A stretch of DNA of 64,000 nucleotides from Salinivibrio costicola subsp. costicola ATCC 33508 = LMG 11651 (GTDB lineage: Bacteria > Pseudomonadota > Gammaproteobacteria > Enterobacterales > Vibrionaceae), in contig AQOF01000006.1 in NCBI GenBank assembly GCA_000565345.1, forward strand, positions 44,963-108,962, given 5' to 3'. Below are positions 9,470-19,766 of this stretch, in pieces; within the stretch, counting starts at the first letter, position 1; every line of letters starts with the position of its first letter. Position numbers and translations under genes: made by a program. The notes under the pieces were generated by a model that worked only from the letters and a program-made list of their open reading frames with translations, was not told where the DNA came from and did no database searches.

Positions 9470-10243
9470 TTAACGCTCGCCCGGCATTAAAAAGCGTTCG
9501 ATGACACTTGCGACCACGGCTGGCTTTTCTGCATGTAGCCAATGCCCTGTGCCTGCCACCATGTGCGCTTTTGAATGGGGGAACTGCGCGACAATGGTAT
9601 CGCGATGCTCAGACTGGATGTATTCAGAGTTCTGTCCTTTAACAAATAATGTTGGGCCTGAATACGGTCCAAAGGCTGTCCACCCCATGATGTCACGATA
9701 ACCGTGATAAAGATTATCAATATTAAAGCGCCAGTCGTAGTGACCGTGATCGGTTTTATAGAGTGATTTCAATAAAAATTGGGTCACACCTGGGTTTTCG
9801 ATCGATCGATTCATGATCGATTGCGCTTGCTGGCGATTTTCTAAGGTAACTGTTTGGGTCTCGCGTAGTGCGTTAAAGACATTGTCATGTCGGCTAACTT
9901 GATAGTCGACGGGGGCAATGTCCATCACAACCAGCTGCGAGACGCGCTCGGGAAAACGCTGGGCGATGGCCATGGCGACTTTGCCGCCCATCGAATGGCC
10001 CACCAGCGTGACCGTCTCAAGACGTTGCGCGTTCATCCAAGCAACCACAGCATCTGACTGGCTTTGATAATCCATACTCTTAGTATGATAGGACTGTCCA
10101 TGGTTGGGGAGATCAATCTGATAGACACAAAAATGCTGAGCAAGGCTTTTAGCTAGCCCACCTAAATTATCCAGATCCCCAAATAAACCGTGGATTAATA
10201 CGAGTGGTGACCCCTCACCACGAGATTTTCCATTTAACAACAC
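9470..10243 (-). CDS. ybfF: alpha/beta hydrolase, YbfF-like esterase
   Basis: 257 aa alpha/beta hydrolase. The oxyanion region is LVLIHGLFGDLDNLGGLA. The nucleophile elbow GHSMGG is at about residues 95-100. An acidic residue region (TLFVKGQNSEYI) and the catalytic histidine in GTGHWLHAEKP follow. E. coli YbfF is an acyl-CoA/palmitoyl ester esterase; substrate here is inferred by family only. The likely start is GTG 10243, which gives the family's short N-terminus. It is divergent from seqA, as in E. coli. Confidence 0.88.
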   Translation of the reverse strand: MLLNGKSRGEGSPLVLIHGLFGDLDNLGGLAKSLAQHFCVYQIDLPNHGQSYHTKSMDYQSQSDAVVAWMNAQRLETVTLVGHSMGGKVAMAIAQRFPERVSQLVVMDIAPVDYQVSRHDNVFNALRETQTVTLENRQQAQSIMNRSIENPGVTQFLLKSLYKTDHGHYDWRFNIDNLYHGYRDIMGWTAFGPYSGPTLFVKGQNSEYIQSEHRDTIVAQFPHSKAHMVAGTGHWLHAEKPAVVASVIERFLMPGER

Positions 10244-10298
10244 GTTGCTTTTCTCTCAGATTACTGGCTTTAACGTAGAGTATACCTATCTATCTCTG

Positions 10299-10304
10299 TA
10301 TAAT
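10299..10304 (+). promoter_or_regulatory. possible -10 element for seqA-pgm
   Basis: A perfect TATAAT lies 38 bp upstream of the seqA ATG. No good -35 hexamer sits at 16-18 bp, so this is only a candidate promoter. Confidence 0.35.
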
Positions 10305-10342
10305 CGCCCCGTCAAACGATAAACAGGACGCGATGAAAAACA

Positions 10343-10888
10343 ATGAAAACGATTGAGGTTGACGACGATCTATACCGTTATATTGCCAGCCAAACCCAGC
10401 ATATTGGCGAAAGTGCATCAGACATTTTACGTCGCCTATTACTGTCGGATGCGGCACCGCAGCCCAGTCAAGCTGCGCCGACGACGTCCTCTCGTTCTAG
10501 TGGCATTGTTGTCAGTAAAGATGCTGGACGGAGTGTGTCCACTGATCGTGTCAAAGCGATGCGAACGCTTTTGATCTCAGATGAGTTTGCCGCACAAGAT
10601 CGTGCCATAGGCCGTTTTATGCTTGTCCTAACCACTTTATACCGTGTTGATCAGCAAGGTTTTGCCGACGGTATGGCGTTAAAAGGACGCACTCGTCTGT
10701 ATTTTTCCGATAATCCACAAACACTGTTGGAAAGCGGCAAAACAACCAAACCTAAACAGATTCCAGATACACCTTTTTGGGTCATCACCAATACCAACAC
10801 TGGTCGCAAACGCCAAATGGTGGAGCAGTTGATGGAAAAAATGCAGTTCCCCAGTGATTTGACCGAGAAGGTTGTGAACGCGATTTAA
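10343..10888 (+). CDS. seqA: replication initiation regulator SeqA
   Basis: 181 aa. SeqA binds hemimethylated GATC sites, sequesters oriC and the dnaA promoter after initiation, and organises new DNA behind the fork. The N-terminal oligomerisation segment ([19 protein letters not shown]) is followed by a flexible linker rich in Ser/Ala/Pro. The C-terminal DNA-binding domain contains [34 protein letters not shown] and [13 protein letters not shown]. Its presence implies a Dam-methylating host. It is 28 bp upstream of pgm, the same pair as in E. coli. Confidence 0.96.
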   Translation: MKTIEVDDDLYRYIASQTQHIGESASDILRRLLLSDAAPQPSQAAPTTSSRSSGIVVSKDAGRSVSTDRVKAMRTLLISDEFAAQDRAIGRFMLVLTTLYRVDQQGFADGMALKGRTRLYFSDNPQTLLESGKTTKPKQIPDTPFWVITNTNTGRKRQMVEQLMEKMQFPSDLTEKVVNAI

Positions 10889-10916
10889 TCTATGCCACTC
10901 ATGGGAGAAGAGAAAT

Positions 10917-12563
10917 ATGGCAGTGCATCCCCAAGCAGGACAACGCGCACAAGCAGCAGACTTGTGTGATATTCCTGCGCTTGTTACGCGTTTTTTCCAA
11001 GCTCAACCTCGGCCAGGGCAACCCGAACAACAAGTTGCTTTTGGTACGTCAGGTCATCGCGGGAGCGCATTAAACACCACCTTCAATCGAGATCATATTT
11101 TAGCGATTGCACAGGGAATCTGTGATGAACGCCAAGCCCGTGGCATCACAGGGCCAGTGTTTGTCGGTAAAGATACGCATGCATTGTCTGCGCCTGCGTT
11201 TGGGGCGGTCATACAAGTGTTGGCGGCGAATCAGGTGCAAATTATCGCACAGACAAATCAGGGCTATACGCCAACACCGGGCATTTCCCAGCAAATTCTG
11301 GCTTATAATCGTGATCATGCTGAACAAGCGGATGGCATTGTCATTACCCCTTCACATAATCCACCGCAAGATGGCGGCATTAAATATAATCCACCACATG
11401 GCGGGCCGGCAGAGGGAGAAATCACCAAGGCGATTGAATCCCGAGCCAATCGATACATCGATACCTATTTAGAGGGTGTTCAACAAATCGATATCGATGC
11501 GGCGATGGCCAGCGACTATTACGTTGAAAAAGATCTCGTGACTCCTTATGTTGCCGGTCTGACGCAGGTGGTTGATATTGAAGCCATTCAAAAAGCGGGA
11601 TTAAAGCTGGCTGTTGACCCTTTAGGTGGTGCAGGTATCGCCTATTGGCAACAGATTGCGACTCAGTATCAACTCGATATTACCTTGATTAACGATCATG
11701 TCGACCCGACGTTTGGCTTTATGCCGCGCGATAGTGATGGCGTTATCCGGATGGATTGTTCGTCTGCTTATGCGATGGCTGGGTTGCTCGCTTATAAAGA
11801 CGATTATGACTTGGCTTTTGGTAATGATCCCGACTTTGATCGTCACGGCATTGTGACCCCCGCCGGTTTGATGAATCCTAATCATTACTTGGCGGTGTGC
11901 ATTGATTATTTATTCCGACATCGTCAGCAGTGGCCTGCAGGGTTAGGTGTCGGTAAAACACTGGTGTCTAGTGCCATCATCGATAAAGTCGTCAATGACT
12001 TATCACGCCCGCTGGTTGAAGTCCCGGTCGGCTTCAAGTGGTTCGTGCCTGGTTTGCATGAGGGGACGCTTGGCTTTGGCGGTGAAGAGAGTGCGGGGGC
12101 GTCGTTTTTAACCTTTGATGGTCAGCCTTGGTCTACCGATAAAGATGGTATTATTCTTTGCTTACTGGCGGCAGAAATCCTGGCGGTGACGGGGCTGACA
12201 CCACAGGCTTATTATCAAAAGCTGGCGGATAAACATGGGGATCCTGCCTATAACCGTTTGCAAGCGGTCGCTAACGCGCAACAAAAGCAGGTGCTGAGCC
12301 AACTGCGCCCGGAAATGGTGACGGCTGACACCTTAGCAGGGGATGTCATCACCGCTAAATTGACTCATGCACCAGGTAACGGCGCGGCAATTGGCGGACT
12401 CAAAGTGGTCACAGATCATGGTTGGTTTGCGGCTCGCCCATCAGGAACCGAAGACATTTATAAAATCTACTGTGAGAGCTTTAAAGGCGAGCAACACTTG
12501 CGCTTGATTGAACAGGAAGCGCAACAAATTGTCGATCGCGTGTTTGAGCAACAGGGCGTCTAG
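10917..12563 (+). CDS. pgm: phosphoglucomutase (alpha-D-glucose phosphate-specific)
   Basis: 548 aa, the usual length for Pgm. It interconverts glucose-1-P and glucose-6-P, linking glycolysis to nucleotide-sugar and glycogen synthesis. The active-site serine loop [15 protein letters not shown], the metal-binding loop DPDFDRHG, the sugar-binding [10 protein letters not shown], and the C-terminal phosphate-binding [12 protein letters not shown] are all present in order. A GGGAGAAG ribosome site precedes the ATG. Second gene of the seqA-pgm unit, closed by the terminator at 12589. Confidence 0.97.
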   Translation: MAVHPQAGQRAQAADLCDIPALVTRFFQAQPRPGQPEQQVAFGTSGHRGSALNTTFNRDHILAIAQGICDERQARGITGPVFVGKDTHALSAPAFGAVIQVLAANQVQIIAQTNQGYTPTPGISQQILAYNRDHAEQADGIVITPSHNPPQDGGIKYNPPHGGPAEGEITKAIESRANRYIDTYLEGVQQIDIDAAMASDYYVEKDLVTPYVAGLTQVVDIEAIQKAGLKLAVDPLGGAGIAYWQQIATQYQLDITLINDHVDPTFGFMPRDSDGVIRMDCSSAYAMAGLLAYKDDYDLAFGNDPDFDRHGIVTPAGLMNPNHYLAVCIDYLFRHRQQWPAGLGVGKTLVSSAIIDKVVNDLSRPLVEVPVGFKWFVPGLHEGTLGFGGEESAGASFLTFDGQPWSTDKDGIILCLLAAEILAVTGLTPQAYYQKLADKHGDPAYNRLQAVANAQQKQVLSQLRPEMVTADTLAGDVITAKLTHAPGNGAAIGGLKVVTDHGWFAARPSGTEDIYKIYCESFKGEQHLRLIEQEAQQIVDRVFEQQGV

Positions 12564-12588
12564 CGCGCTGTTTCCGTTCTCCTTTTGC

Positions 12589-12627
12589 AAAAAGCGTGCA
12601 CGATTAAGTGCGCGCTTTTTATTTTTT
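12589..12627 (+). terminator. terminator of seqA-pgm
   Basis: AAAAAGCGTGCAC, loop GATTAA, GTGCGCGCTTTTT (one G-T pair), then ATTTTTT. The tail overlaps the last codons of the convergent DUF1853 gene. Confidence 0.85.
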
Positions 12628-13443
12628 GGGGGCGGGCGAAGGTGCGTTATTAGGCCAAGTGTTCGGCACTACGAACCAAGGTGTTTGTGTGTTATCTAAC
12701 AAATGACACGTGCGGTCTATGTTACCGAGACTGCCTGGGACAATGGGGGGTAACTCCCCAAATTCTGGCAGAGATAACCATTGATCGCGGGCCAACATGG
12801 CAAATTCTCTGTCTGTTGGCAGTTCGTCAGGCCAGCACCACCAACCACCGACACTTGCCGCATTAACGGGAGGCCAGTCGGGCAGGTCAGTATCCTGGCT
12901 GTAATGGCGGTAAAGCCGGCCTTGAACCATTAAGCGTTTTTGGGTGGGACGCCAATGAGGAAACTGTTGGCAAAAGCTTGGATGACTCGACAGAGCCAAT
13001 TGATGGTCAATCATGCGCGCAACTTTGATATCGAGTGCGTCCTTGGCGTTCGGACCCAGCCAGCGATTCTGATGAGCAAGATAAAATTTTACCGCGACTT
13101 CCCAGTGTTCTAACTGCCCTTGGTACTCAATCAAAAAATCAATGACACCTCGTGTTTTTCCAGCCTCATTAACCTGTATTTCTTCTGCTTCTAGTCGCAA
13201 GTGAGGATGATGATGGATTAACTCAGTGAGCAACCATTGATAATAAAAGCCAATTCGCCTAGGGCCCGCGTACGGTTTAGATGCCGATACCGAGACGGCC
13301 GAGAAAAGTCCGTGCGGTACAAGCGAAAACTGCTCAGAAGACAACAACGGAAATTGGCGTTGTAGCCATTTTATATCCGCCTGTATTTGTTCCCTATTGG
13401 CAAACAACGTGTCCGGTGAGTGGTGTGACCGCAGATAAGCCAT
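12619..13443 (-). CDS. DUF1853 family protein
   Basis: 274 aa. The middle of the protein has the DUF1853 hallmarks: an acidic and hydrophobic GVIDFLIEYQGQLEHWEVAVKFYLA (about residues 95-120), then WLGPNAKDALDIKVARM, and a later GRLYRHY. The pattern of D, E-x-K residues resembles a nuclease-like fold, but function is unknown and I do not assign one. The N-terminus has no signal peptide. Its stop codon lies in the terminator tail of pgm. Divergent from the small YbfA-like gene at 13582. Confidence 0.75.
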   Translation of the reverse strand: MAYLRSHHSPDTLFANREQIQADIKWLQRQFPLLSSEQFSLVPHGLFSAVSVSASKPYAGPRRIGFYYQWLLTELIHHHPHLRLEAEEIQVNEAGKTRGVIDFLIEYQGQLEHWEVAVKFYLAHQNRWLGPNAKDALDIKVARMIDHQLALSSHPSFCQQFPHWRPTQKRLMVQGRLYRHYSQDTDLPDWPPVNAASVGGWWCWPDELPTDREFAMLARDQWLSLPEFGELPPIVPGSLGNIDRTCHLLDNTQTPWFVVPNTWPNNAPSPAPKK

Positions 13444-13581
13444 AATGTAATTTAATTACCTTGTTAATCGTTTGTTAATACCAAAAACGTATTTTTAGGA
13501 TAAAAAACCAGCAAAATGTAGTAATGCTACAAAAATAATGATAGATTTCACACATAACTGGTCAGATGAGTGAGGTTCGCT

Positions 13582-13779
13582 ATGTATAAACCGTTCGATA
13601 AAACCCGTGTTGTTCTGCGTCGTTGTGTTGTCGTAGTGGCGGGCATCACTTGCCTGCCAACGCTGATTGCGCCATCGCTAGCTTCTCGTATTTATAGCCA
13701 TTTGCACCAAGTATGGCTTAAAGACAGCACCAAACCTGTATGGCTGGCTGAGTCCGAGAAAGCTGGGGGCTATCTGTAA
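13582..13779 (+). CDS. small YbfA-like protein (DUF2517)
   Basis: 65 aa from the ATG at 13582, with GTGAGG as ribosome site; the GTG at 13570 is part of that site. The N-terminal half has one hydrophobic segment (VVLRRCVVVVAGITCLPTLI). The C-terminal part, IYSHLHQVWLKDSTKPVWL, matches my memory of E. coli YbfA (FYSYLHRVWSKTSDKPVWM), a DUF2517 protein of unknown function. A strong terminator follows. Likely a small membrane-associated protein. The family assignment is from memory and should be searched. Confidence 0.7.
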   Translation: MYKPFDKTRVVLRRCVVVVAGITCLPTLIAPSLASRIYSHLHQVWLKDSTKPVWLAESEKAGGYL

Positions 13780-13820
13780 CCCGCGAAGGTCTGATTTAAA
13801 CGCACAACTTCGTGTGGTTG

Positions 13821-13858
13821 AAAAAGGCGGTTAGCATCAATGCTAGCCGCTTTTTTTA
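13821..13858 (+). terminator. terminator of the YbfA-like gene
   Basis: GCGGTTAGCAT, loop CA, ATGCTAGCCGC (one G-T pair) followed by TTTTTTT. It separates the small gene from ybgI. Confidence 0.88.
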
Positions 13859-13913
13859 TCTTTGCTTGTCAGGTTACACTGTTCCCATTGTCTCGCAAGT
13901 GAATGTGATTGCT

Positions 13914-14672
13914 ATGAATAATTTCCAGCTAGAAGCCCTGCTTAACGCTGAACTGAAACCTGAACAAGTTAAAGACTACAGCCCAAACGGATTACAAGTT
14001 CAAGGCCGCGATAATGTACAAACCATTGTTACTGGCGTGACGGCCTGCCAAGACTTAATTGATAAAGCAATTGAATATCAAGCCGATGCTATCTTGGTTC
14101 ATCATGGCTACTTTTGGCGTGGTGAGTCGCAATCAATACGCGGCATGAAGTATCAACGGATTAAGATGTTGATTGAAAACGGTATCAACTTATACGGTTA
14201 CCATTTGCCGCTTGATATCCATCCCACATTAGGCAACAACGCCCAGCTAGCCAAACGATTGGGGATTGAGATCATAGGTGGCTTGGAGCCCAATAATCCA
14301 GTCTCCATTCCTGTCTATGGCAAATTATCAACACCGATGACTCTTGGCCAATTCGAGCAACAAGTTGCGACCGTGCTTAACCGAACGCCACTTGTCGTTG
14401 ACGGTGGCAGGACAGCACGGATAGAGACCGTCGGCCTGTGCACGGGAGGAGCGCAAGACTTTATCGACTTAGCCGCCGAGCAAGGCATGGATGCGTATTT
14501 ATCGGGTGAAATTTCTGAGCGAACCACGTTTTCAGCGCGCGAGCAGGGTGTGCATTATGTTGCCGCGGGGCACCATGCAACAGAGCGTTATGGGGTTAAA
14601 GCGTTGGGTGAGTGGTTAGCTGACCATCATGGGCTTACCACGCACTTTGTCGATATCGACAATCCCGCATAA
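13914..14672 (+). CDS. ybgI: NIF3-like metal-binding protein YbgI (GTP cyclohydrolase 1 type 2 homolog)
   Basis: 252 aa from ATG 13914. The frame is open back to 13812, but that stretch contains the preceding terminator, so the longer start is rejected. The sequence is close to E. coli YbgI throughout: DYSPNGLQVQGR, GVTACQDLIDKA, the metal-site ILVHHGYFWRGE, YGYHLPLDIHPTLGNNAQLA, LCTGGAQDFIDLA and AAGHHATERYG. Members form toroidal hexamers with a di-metal site. The name GTP cyclohydrolase type 2 is an annotation label; the true reaction is not established. Confidence 0.9.
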   Translation: MNNFQLEALLNAELKPEQVKDYSPNGLQVQGRDNVQTIVTGVTACQDLIDKAIEYQADAILVHHGYFWRGESQSIRGMKYQRIKMLIENGINLYGYHLPLDIHPTLGNNAQLAKRLGIEIIGGLEPNNPVSIPVYGKLSTPMTLGQFEQQVATVLNRTPLVVDGGRTARIETVGLCTGGAQDFIDLAAEQGMDAYLSGEISERTTFSAREQGVHYVAAGHHATERYGVKALGEWLADHHGLTTHFVDIDNPA

Positions 14673-14701
14673 AAAAAGCCGCCCATCGAGGCGGCTTCGT
14701 T
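14671..14701 (-). terminator. terminator of gltA
   Basis: On the minus strand AAGCCGCC, loop TCGATG, GGCGGCTTTTTTTAT. The T run is on the gltA side; on the plus strand there is no T run after the stem, so it acts mainly for gltA. Confidence 0.85.
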
Positions 14702-14725
14702 AGCTCTATCATCAAGGTGTCGCAG

Positions 14726-16016
14726 TTAATCGCGTTTATCCATCGGCGTGAATTCACGCTGGGTATAGCCTGAGTAAAGCTGGCGTGGACGACCAATGCG
14801 CTTGTGTGGATCCGTATGCATTTCGTTCCAATGAGCAATCCAACCGATCGTCCGCGACATCGCGAAGATAACGGTAAACAATCGATGTGGGAATGCCGAT
14901 GGCTTTGAGGATGATGCCCGAGTAGAAATCGACATTCGGATACAATTTCTTGTCGATGAAGTATTGATCGGAGAGTGCGATGCGTTCTAACTCCATCGCC
15001 ACATCCAATAACGGGTCTTGAATTTGTAGCTCTTCAAGCACTTCATGACATGCTTCGCGCATGACCGTTGCACGTGGGTCATAGTTCTTGTAAACCCGGT
15101 GACCAAAGCCCATTAAGCGGAAAGGATCATCTTTATCCTTAGCGCGTTCAATGTACTCAGGAATGTTATCGACATGGCCGATTTGCTCGAGCATGCGCAA
15201 GCAAGCTTCATTGGCCCCGCCATGTGCCGGCCCCCACAAGGACGCGATACCGGCAGCAATACAAGCAAACGGATTGGCTCCCGATGATCCCGCTAGGCGT
15301 ACCGTGGATGTTGAGGCATTTTGCTCATGATCCACGTGTAGGGTGAAAATCTTATCCATCGCGCGCGCAACTACCGGATTCACCTCATATTCTTCACATG
15401 GTGTGGCAAACATCATATGAAGGAAGTTCTCTGCGTAGTCCAGATCGTTACGTGGATAAATAAATGGCTGGCCAATCGAATACTTGTAACACATAGCCGC
15501 CAGGGTAGGCATTTTCGACAGCAAACGAAACGCCGTAATTTCACGGTGTTTATCATTGTTGATGTCGAGAGAATCGTGGTAGAACGCGGCAAGCGCCCCT
15601 ACAACCCCGACCATAACGGCCATAGGGTGAGCATCACGACGGAAACCATGGAAGAAACTCGCGATTTGTTCGTGAACCATGGTGTGGCGCACGATCATAG
15701 AACGAAAACCATCGTATTGTTTTTTTGTAGGGACTTCGCCGTAGAGCAGGATGTAACAGACTTCTAAGTAATCAGCGTTATTGGCAAGTTGATCTATCGG
15801 AAAACCACGGTGCAGTAAAACACCCGCTTCGCCGTCGATGTAGGTGATTTGCGAATCGCAAGATCCTGTCGCAACAAACCCTGGATCAAACGTGAAGTAA
15901 CCTTCATTGACTAGCTTGCGCACATCGATCACATCCGGGCCGACAGTGCCTCCGATAATCGGCAGTTCGATTGGTGCTTTCCCTTCGATATGTAGGGTAG
16001 CTTTCTTCTCTGCCAT
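14726..16016 (-). CDS. gltA: type II citrate synthase (frameshifted near C-terminus)
   Basis: Condenses acetyl-CoA and oxaloacetate to citrate, first step of the TCA cycle. Hexameric, NADH-sensitive type II form by length (about 429 aa) and by the N-terminal beta domain. Catalytic regions are present: [39 protein letters not shown], and [15 protein letters not shown]. In the sequence as given the frame breaks after AIGIPTS near 14880: an extra T in ATTG. Removing it gives [21 protein letters not shown] and the normal end [21 protein letters not shown] annotate the full gene. Divergent from sdhCDAB across about 400 bp. Confidence 0.93.
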
Positions 16017-16415
16017 AACAATCTCCTTTGTTATTTTATAATCCCATCCAGGATACGGACCCGACCGTTTTACCGATCGACCTCTATTATGTCAATTTTT
16101 AACCTATCGATGTGTGCGTCAGTTAATAACTTATGTGCAATGGGGGTTAAATATCTGTTGTGAGATTCCGGTCAATTTTGTGCGTTTGTAATTGTCTGTT
16201 ACGCCACGTATACTTTTTCGAGGTCTCTGGGCAAATCAGTATCCTAGAGCGTTTAGGGGCTCAAACACCTTTCCTAACTGACGTGATCCATTCACCGAAA
16301 ATTGCAGTTATAAGCAATAAGGTACATGAAGCGCGTTACGCAGATGTTGCAGGTCTTACGCTTTGAGTACTGAGGTTCAGAGAGTGTAATAACTATAAAT
16401 GCTCAATAGAGCTGA
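16017..16415. other. gltA-sdhC divergent intergenic region
   Basis: About 400 bp without a credible gene. It must hold the promoters for gltA (minus) and the sdh-suc operon (plus). Candidate elements such as GTTAATAACTTATG (16111-16124, ArcA-like repeats) and TGTGAGATTCC are visible but too weak to call. No strong hairpin or small ORF with a good ribosome site was seen. Confidence 0.6.
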
Positions 16416-16808
16416 GTGGGCAATATCGTGAAAGAAAGAAAGTCAAGACCCGTAAACCTCGACCTTAAGACGATTCGCTTCCCCATTACAGCGATTGCGT
16501 CTATTTTGCATCGGATATCAGGTGTGATCACCTTTGTTTCGATCGCCATCCTACTGTGGCTGCTTAGCCTGTCTCTCTCTTCTCCTGATGGATTTCAATC
16601 TGCTGCTGCGATACTCGATACCTTCTTCGTCAAGCTCGTACTTTGGGGCATTTTGACGGCGCTGGCTTATCACATCGTTGGCGGGATTCGTCATTTAATC
16701 CAAGACCTGGGTTACTTTGAAGAGCTGGAGTCGGGGGCAAAAAGTGCCCAAGTCTCGTTTGTAATTGCAGGCGTGCTAGCTGTGTTGGCGGGGGTTTTAG
16801 TATGGTAA
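16416..16808 (+). CDS. sdhC: succinate dehydrogenase cytochrome b556 subunit SdhC
   Basis: 130 aa, three transmembrane helices. Near the N-terminus [26 protein letters not shown] contains the quinone-site Ser and Arg and matches E. coli SdhC closely. The second helix has the haem ligand histidine in [14 protein letters not shown]. SdhC and SdhD anchor the SdhAB catalytic part in the inner membrane, bind haem b and reduce ubiquinone. The start is GTG 16416; GTG 16428 is possible. First gene of sdhCDAB-sucABCD; its stop overlaps the sdhD start. Confidence 0.94.
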   Translation: MGNIVKERKSRPVNLDLKTIRFPITAIASILHRISGVITFVSIAILLWLLSLSLSSPDGFQSAAAILDTFFVKLVLWGILTALAYHIVGGIRHLIQDLGYFEELESGAKSAQVSFVIAGVLAVLAGVLVW

Positions 16809-17152
16809 CAAAAAACATTTCATCGGTGGGTCGCAACGGTGTGCACGATTATGTGCTGGTCCGAGCTACTGCGATTCTCATCACACTTTACACACTTTAT
16901 ATGGTCGGTTTTGCCGTCTTTGGCCCTGAGATTACGTATGCCTCATGGACAGCGTTTTTCGGCCAGACCAGCACGAAGGTCTTTACCATGTTGGCCCTGG
17001 TCTCTGTGCTGATCCACGGCTGGATTGGGATGTGGCAGGTGTTGACTGATTATATCAAGCCAGCCTTGCTGCGCGGTGTATTACAGCTTGCTGTTGTCGC
17101 CACGCTTCTCATCTATGTGTTTGCCGGTTTCTTTGTATTGTGGGGTGTGTAA
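16802..17152 (+). CDS. sdhD: succinate dehydrogenase membrane anchor subunit SdhD
   Basis: 116 aa, three membrane helices. The N-terminal [27 protein letters not shown] is the SdhD signature. The His in [19 protein letters not shown] is in the haem/quinone region. The ATG overlaps the end of sdhC by 7 bp, implying translational coupling. It partners SdhC in the membrane part of complex II. It is followed without a gap by the sdhA GTG. Confidence 0.94.
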   Translation: MVTKNISSVGRNGVHDYVLVRATAILITLYTLYMVGFAVFGPEITYASWTAFFGQTSTKVFTMLALVSVLIHGWIGMWQVLTDYIKPALLRGVLQLAVVATLLIYVFAGFFVLWGV

Positions 17153-18927
17153 GTGAGTATTCCAGTTCGCGAATTTGATGCAATCGTTATTGGAGCAGGT
17201 GGCGCCGGTATGCGCGCGGCACTGCAAATATCCGAGCAGGGCCTAACGTGTGCGCTGTTATCTAAAGTGTTCCCAACTCGCTCTCATACTGTGTCAGCAC
17301 AGGGCGGGATTACAGTGGCACTGGGTAACTCGCACAAGGATAATTGGCAATGGCATATGTACGATACCGTCAAAGGCTCCGATTATATTGGTGATCAAGA
17401 CGCTATCGAATACATGTGTAAAACAGGCCCGCAGTCAGTCATTGAGCTAGAGAAAATGGGATTACCCTTTTCTCGCTTTGAAGATGGTTCGATCTATCAA
17501 CGACCCTTTGGCGGTCAATCAAAAGAATTTGGGGGCGAGCAAGCGGCACGTACCGCCGCGGCAGCAGACCGAACTGGCCATGCCTTATTGCATACGCTCT
17601 ACCAACAAAACATCAAAAACAAAACGACGATTTTTTCAGAGTGGTATGCCCTTGATCTGGTCAAAAACCAAGATGGAGTGATTGTCGGTGCAACGGCGAT
17701 GTGCATGGAAACGGGTGAGATTTGTTACTTCAAATCGAAAGCAACCGTGTTGGCGACTGGGGGCGCAGGCCGTATTTATCAGTCAACCACCAACGCGCAC
17801 ATCAATACCGGGGATGGTGTCGGTATGGCGCTCCGTGCTGGCGTACCGATGCAGGACATGGAAATGTGGCAATTCCACCCCACAGGCATTGCGGGTGCCG
17901 GTGTCTTGGTGACAGAAGGCTGTCGTGGTGAGGGTGGCTATCTACTTAATAAAGATGGTGAACGCTTCATGGAGCGTTATGCGCCTAATGCAAAAGACCT
18001 TGCGGGTCGTGACGTGGTTGCCCGATCAATGATGATCGAGATCCGAGAAGGACGCGGCTGTGAGGGGCCATGGGGCCCACACATTAAGCTGAAGCTCGAC
18101 CATCTCGGCAAAGATGTACTGGAATCGCGCTTGCCGGGTATCTTGGATTTGTCGCGCACTTTTGCACATGTCGACCCGATCAAAGAGCCGATTCCTGTTA
18201 TCCCAACGTGTCACTACATGATGGGAGGCATTCCAACGCAAGTATCCGGCCAAGCCATTAAACAAGATCCACTGGGCAATGATATCGAAGTTCAAGGGCT
18301 TTTTGCCTGCGGTGAAATCGCCAGTGTCTCTGTACATGGCGCCAACCGCTTAGGGGGCAACTCGCTCTTAGACTTGGTTGTCTTCGGCCGTGCAACAGGG
18401 TTACACCTAGGGGAAACCTTGGCAGCGCAGGTGGAAGCAAGAGATGCCAGTGAATCAGACATTGAAGCCTCTCTGGCTCGCGTCAATCGCTGGAATAGTA
18501 CTCAGCAGGGTGAAGACCCAGTAGAAATTCGCAAAGACCTTCAAGCGTGTATGCAAGAAAACTTTTCGGTGTTCCGAGAAGGTGAAGCGATGGAAAAAGG
18601 GCTGAAAGAGTTGGATGCTATCCGTGAGCGACTCAAAACAGCACGCCTTGATGATACATCAACAGAGTTTAACACCCAGCGCGTCGAGTGTTTGGAGCTG
18701 GAGAACCTGATGGAAACTGCCTATTCAACGGCGTGTCCGTCCGAGCGTTATTCGATCGGAGCAGGAAGCGTGGTGCTCATGCGCGCTTCGACTACCAAGA
18801 GCGTGATGACGAGAATTGGTTGTGTCACTCCATTTATAACCCAGAAACGGAAACCATGTCCAAGCGCGACGTCAATATGGCGCCTGTGCATCGTGACGCT
18901 TTCCCACCGAAAGCACGTACTTATTAA
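17153..18927 (+). CDS. sdhA: succinate dehydrogenase flavoprotein subunit SdhA (disrupted near C-terminus)
   Basis: Oxidises succinate to fumarate with covalently bound FAD. The dinucleotide-binding [13 protein letters not shown] is followed by [16 protein letters not shown], with the FAD-linking His45. [27 protein letters not shown] and the [17 protein letters not shown] region are all present. The frame is lost around 18745. The correct C-terminus continues in another frame as [20 protein letters not shown] to the stop at 18925-18927. Between 18745 and 18785 the residues expected from family (AVSA..R.ESRGAH) are garbled by several extra or missing bases. Full length is about 590 aa. The open frame running on into sdhB is an artefact. 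Confidence 0.9.
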
Positions 18928-18940
18928 GGGGGTCGAAACG

Positions 18941-19651
18941 ATGAACGTTAATTTTTCAGTCTATCGCTATAATCCAGATGTGGACGATGCGCCATACATG
19001 AAGGATTACACACTCGACGTCCCTGAAGGGTCAGATATGATGCTTTTGGATGCGCTGTTTCAACTCAAAGAGCAGGATCCAACCCTGTCATTCCGTCGCT
19101 CGTGTCGAGAGGGGGTCTGTGGCTCTGACGGTGTCAATATGAACGGTAAAAATGGGCTGGCATGCATCACGCCTTTATCCTCGCTAATGGATAAGTCGGA
19201 GATTGTTATCCGTCCGTTGCCTGGTTTGCCCGTAGTGCGTGATCTGATTATCGATATGGGGCAGTTCTATGAGAACTACGAGCGCGTCAAACCTTATTTG
19301 ATCAACGATGAGACACCACCGTCGCGTGAGAACCTTCAAGCGCCGGAAGATAGAGCAGAGCTTGATGGTTTGTATGAGTGCATCATGTGTGCTTGCTGTA
19401 GCACCTCTTGCCCGTCTTTTTGGTGGAACCCTGACAAGTTCGTCGGCCCTGCAGGCCTTCTTGCTGCCTATCGCTGGCTAGCAGATAGCCGTGATACGGC
19501 AACTGAAGAACGGTTATCTGATCTAGACGACGCTTTTAGTGTCTTCCGTTGCCACGGAATAATGAACTGTGTCAGTGTATGTCCAAAAGGGCTTAATCCA
19601 ACCAAGGCAATTGGGCACATTAAGTCAATGCTGATTCAGCGCGGCGTTTAA
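18941..19651 (+). CDS. sdhB: succinate dehydrogenase iron-sulfur subunit SdhB
   Basis: 236 aa from ATG 18941, preceded by AAGGGGG. It carries electrons from SdhA to quinone through three clusters. The [2Fe-2S] ligands lie in [18 protein letters not shown] plus LAC. The second domain has [12 protein letters not shown] and [17 protein letters not shown] for the [4Fe-4S] and [3Fe-4S] clusters. It starts 13 bp after the true sdhA stop. In the raw sequence it is in frame with the broken upstream part of sdhA, which makes a false 832-codon ORF. Confidence 0.95.
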   Translation: MNVNFSVYRYNPDVDDAPYMKDYTLDVPEGSDMMLLDALFQLKEQDPTLSFRRSCREGVCGSDGVNMNGKNGLACITPLSSLMDKSEIVIRPLPGLPVVRDLIIDMGQFYENYERVKPYLINDETPPSRENLQAPEDRAELDGLYECIMCACCSTSCPSFWWNPDKFVGPAGLLAAYRWLADSRDTATEERLSDLDDAFSVFRCHGIMNCVSVCPKGLNPTKAIGHIKSMLIQRGV

Positions 19652-19681
19652 AACGCTGAACCAATAACGTAGATAAAAAAT

Positions 19682-19701
19682 GCCCCGTTCTAGGACGGGG
19701 C
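19682..19701. other. hairpin between sdhB and sucA
   Basis: GCCCCGT, loop TCTAGG, ACGGGGC: a perfect 7-bp stem about 30 bp after sdhB. There is no T run on the plus strand, so it looks like an mRNA-stabilising or attenuating hairpin, not a full terminator. The minus strand does have a T run after it. Confidence 0.55.
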
Positions 19702-19766
19702 TTAATAACAGGTAACCCGGCTTAGAACCGGTGTTTGGATAAATAACTAGTGGTTAAGGGATAACA

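Noticed and set aside
13812..13913. Longer N-terminus for YbgI
   Set aside because: The added codons run through the preceding rho-independent terminator; the ATG at 13914 aligns with the family start.
17153..19651. 832-codon ORF fusing SdhA and SdhB
   Set aside because: The true sdhA C-terminus and stop lie in another frame at 18925-18927, and sdhB has its own ATG and ribosome site at 18941. The fusion comes from a sequence error near 18745.
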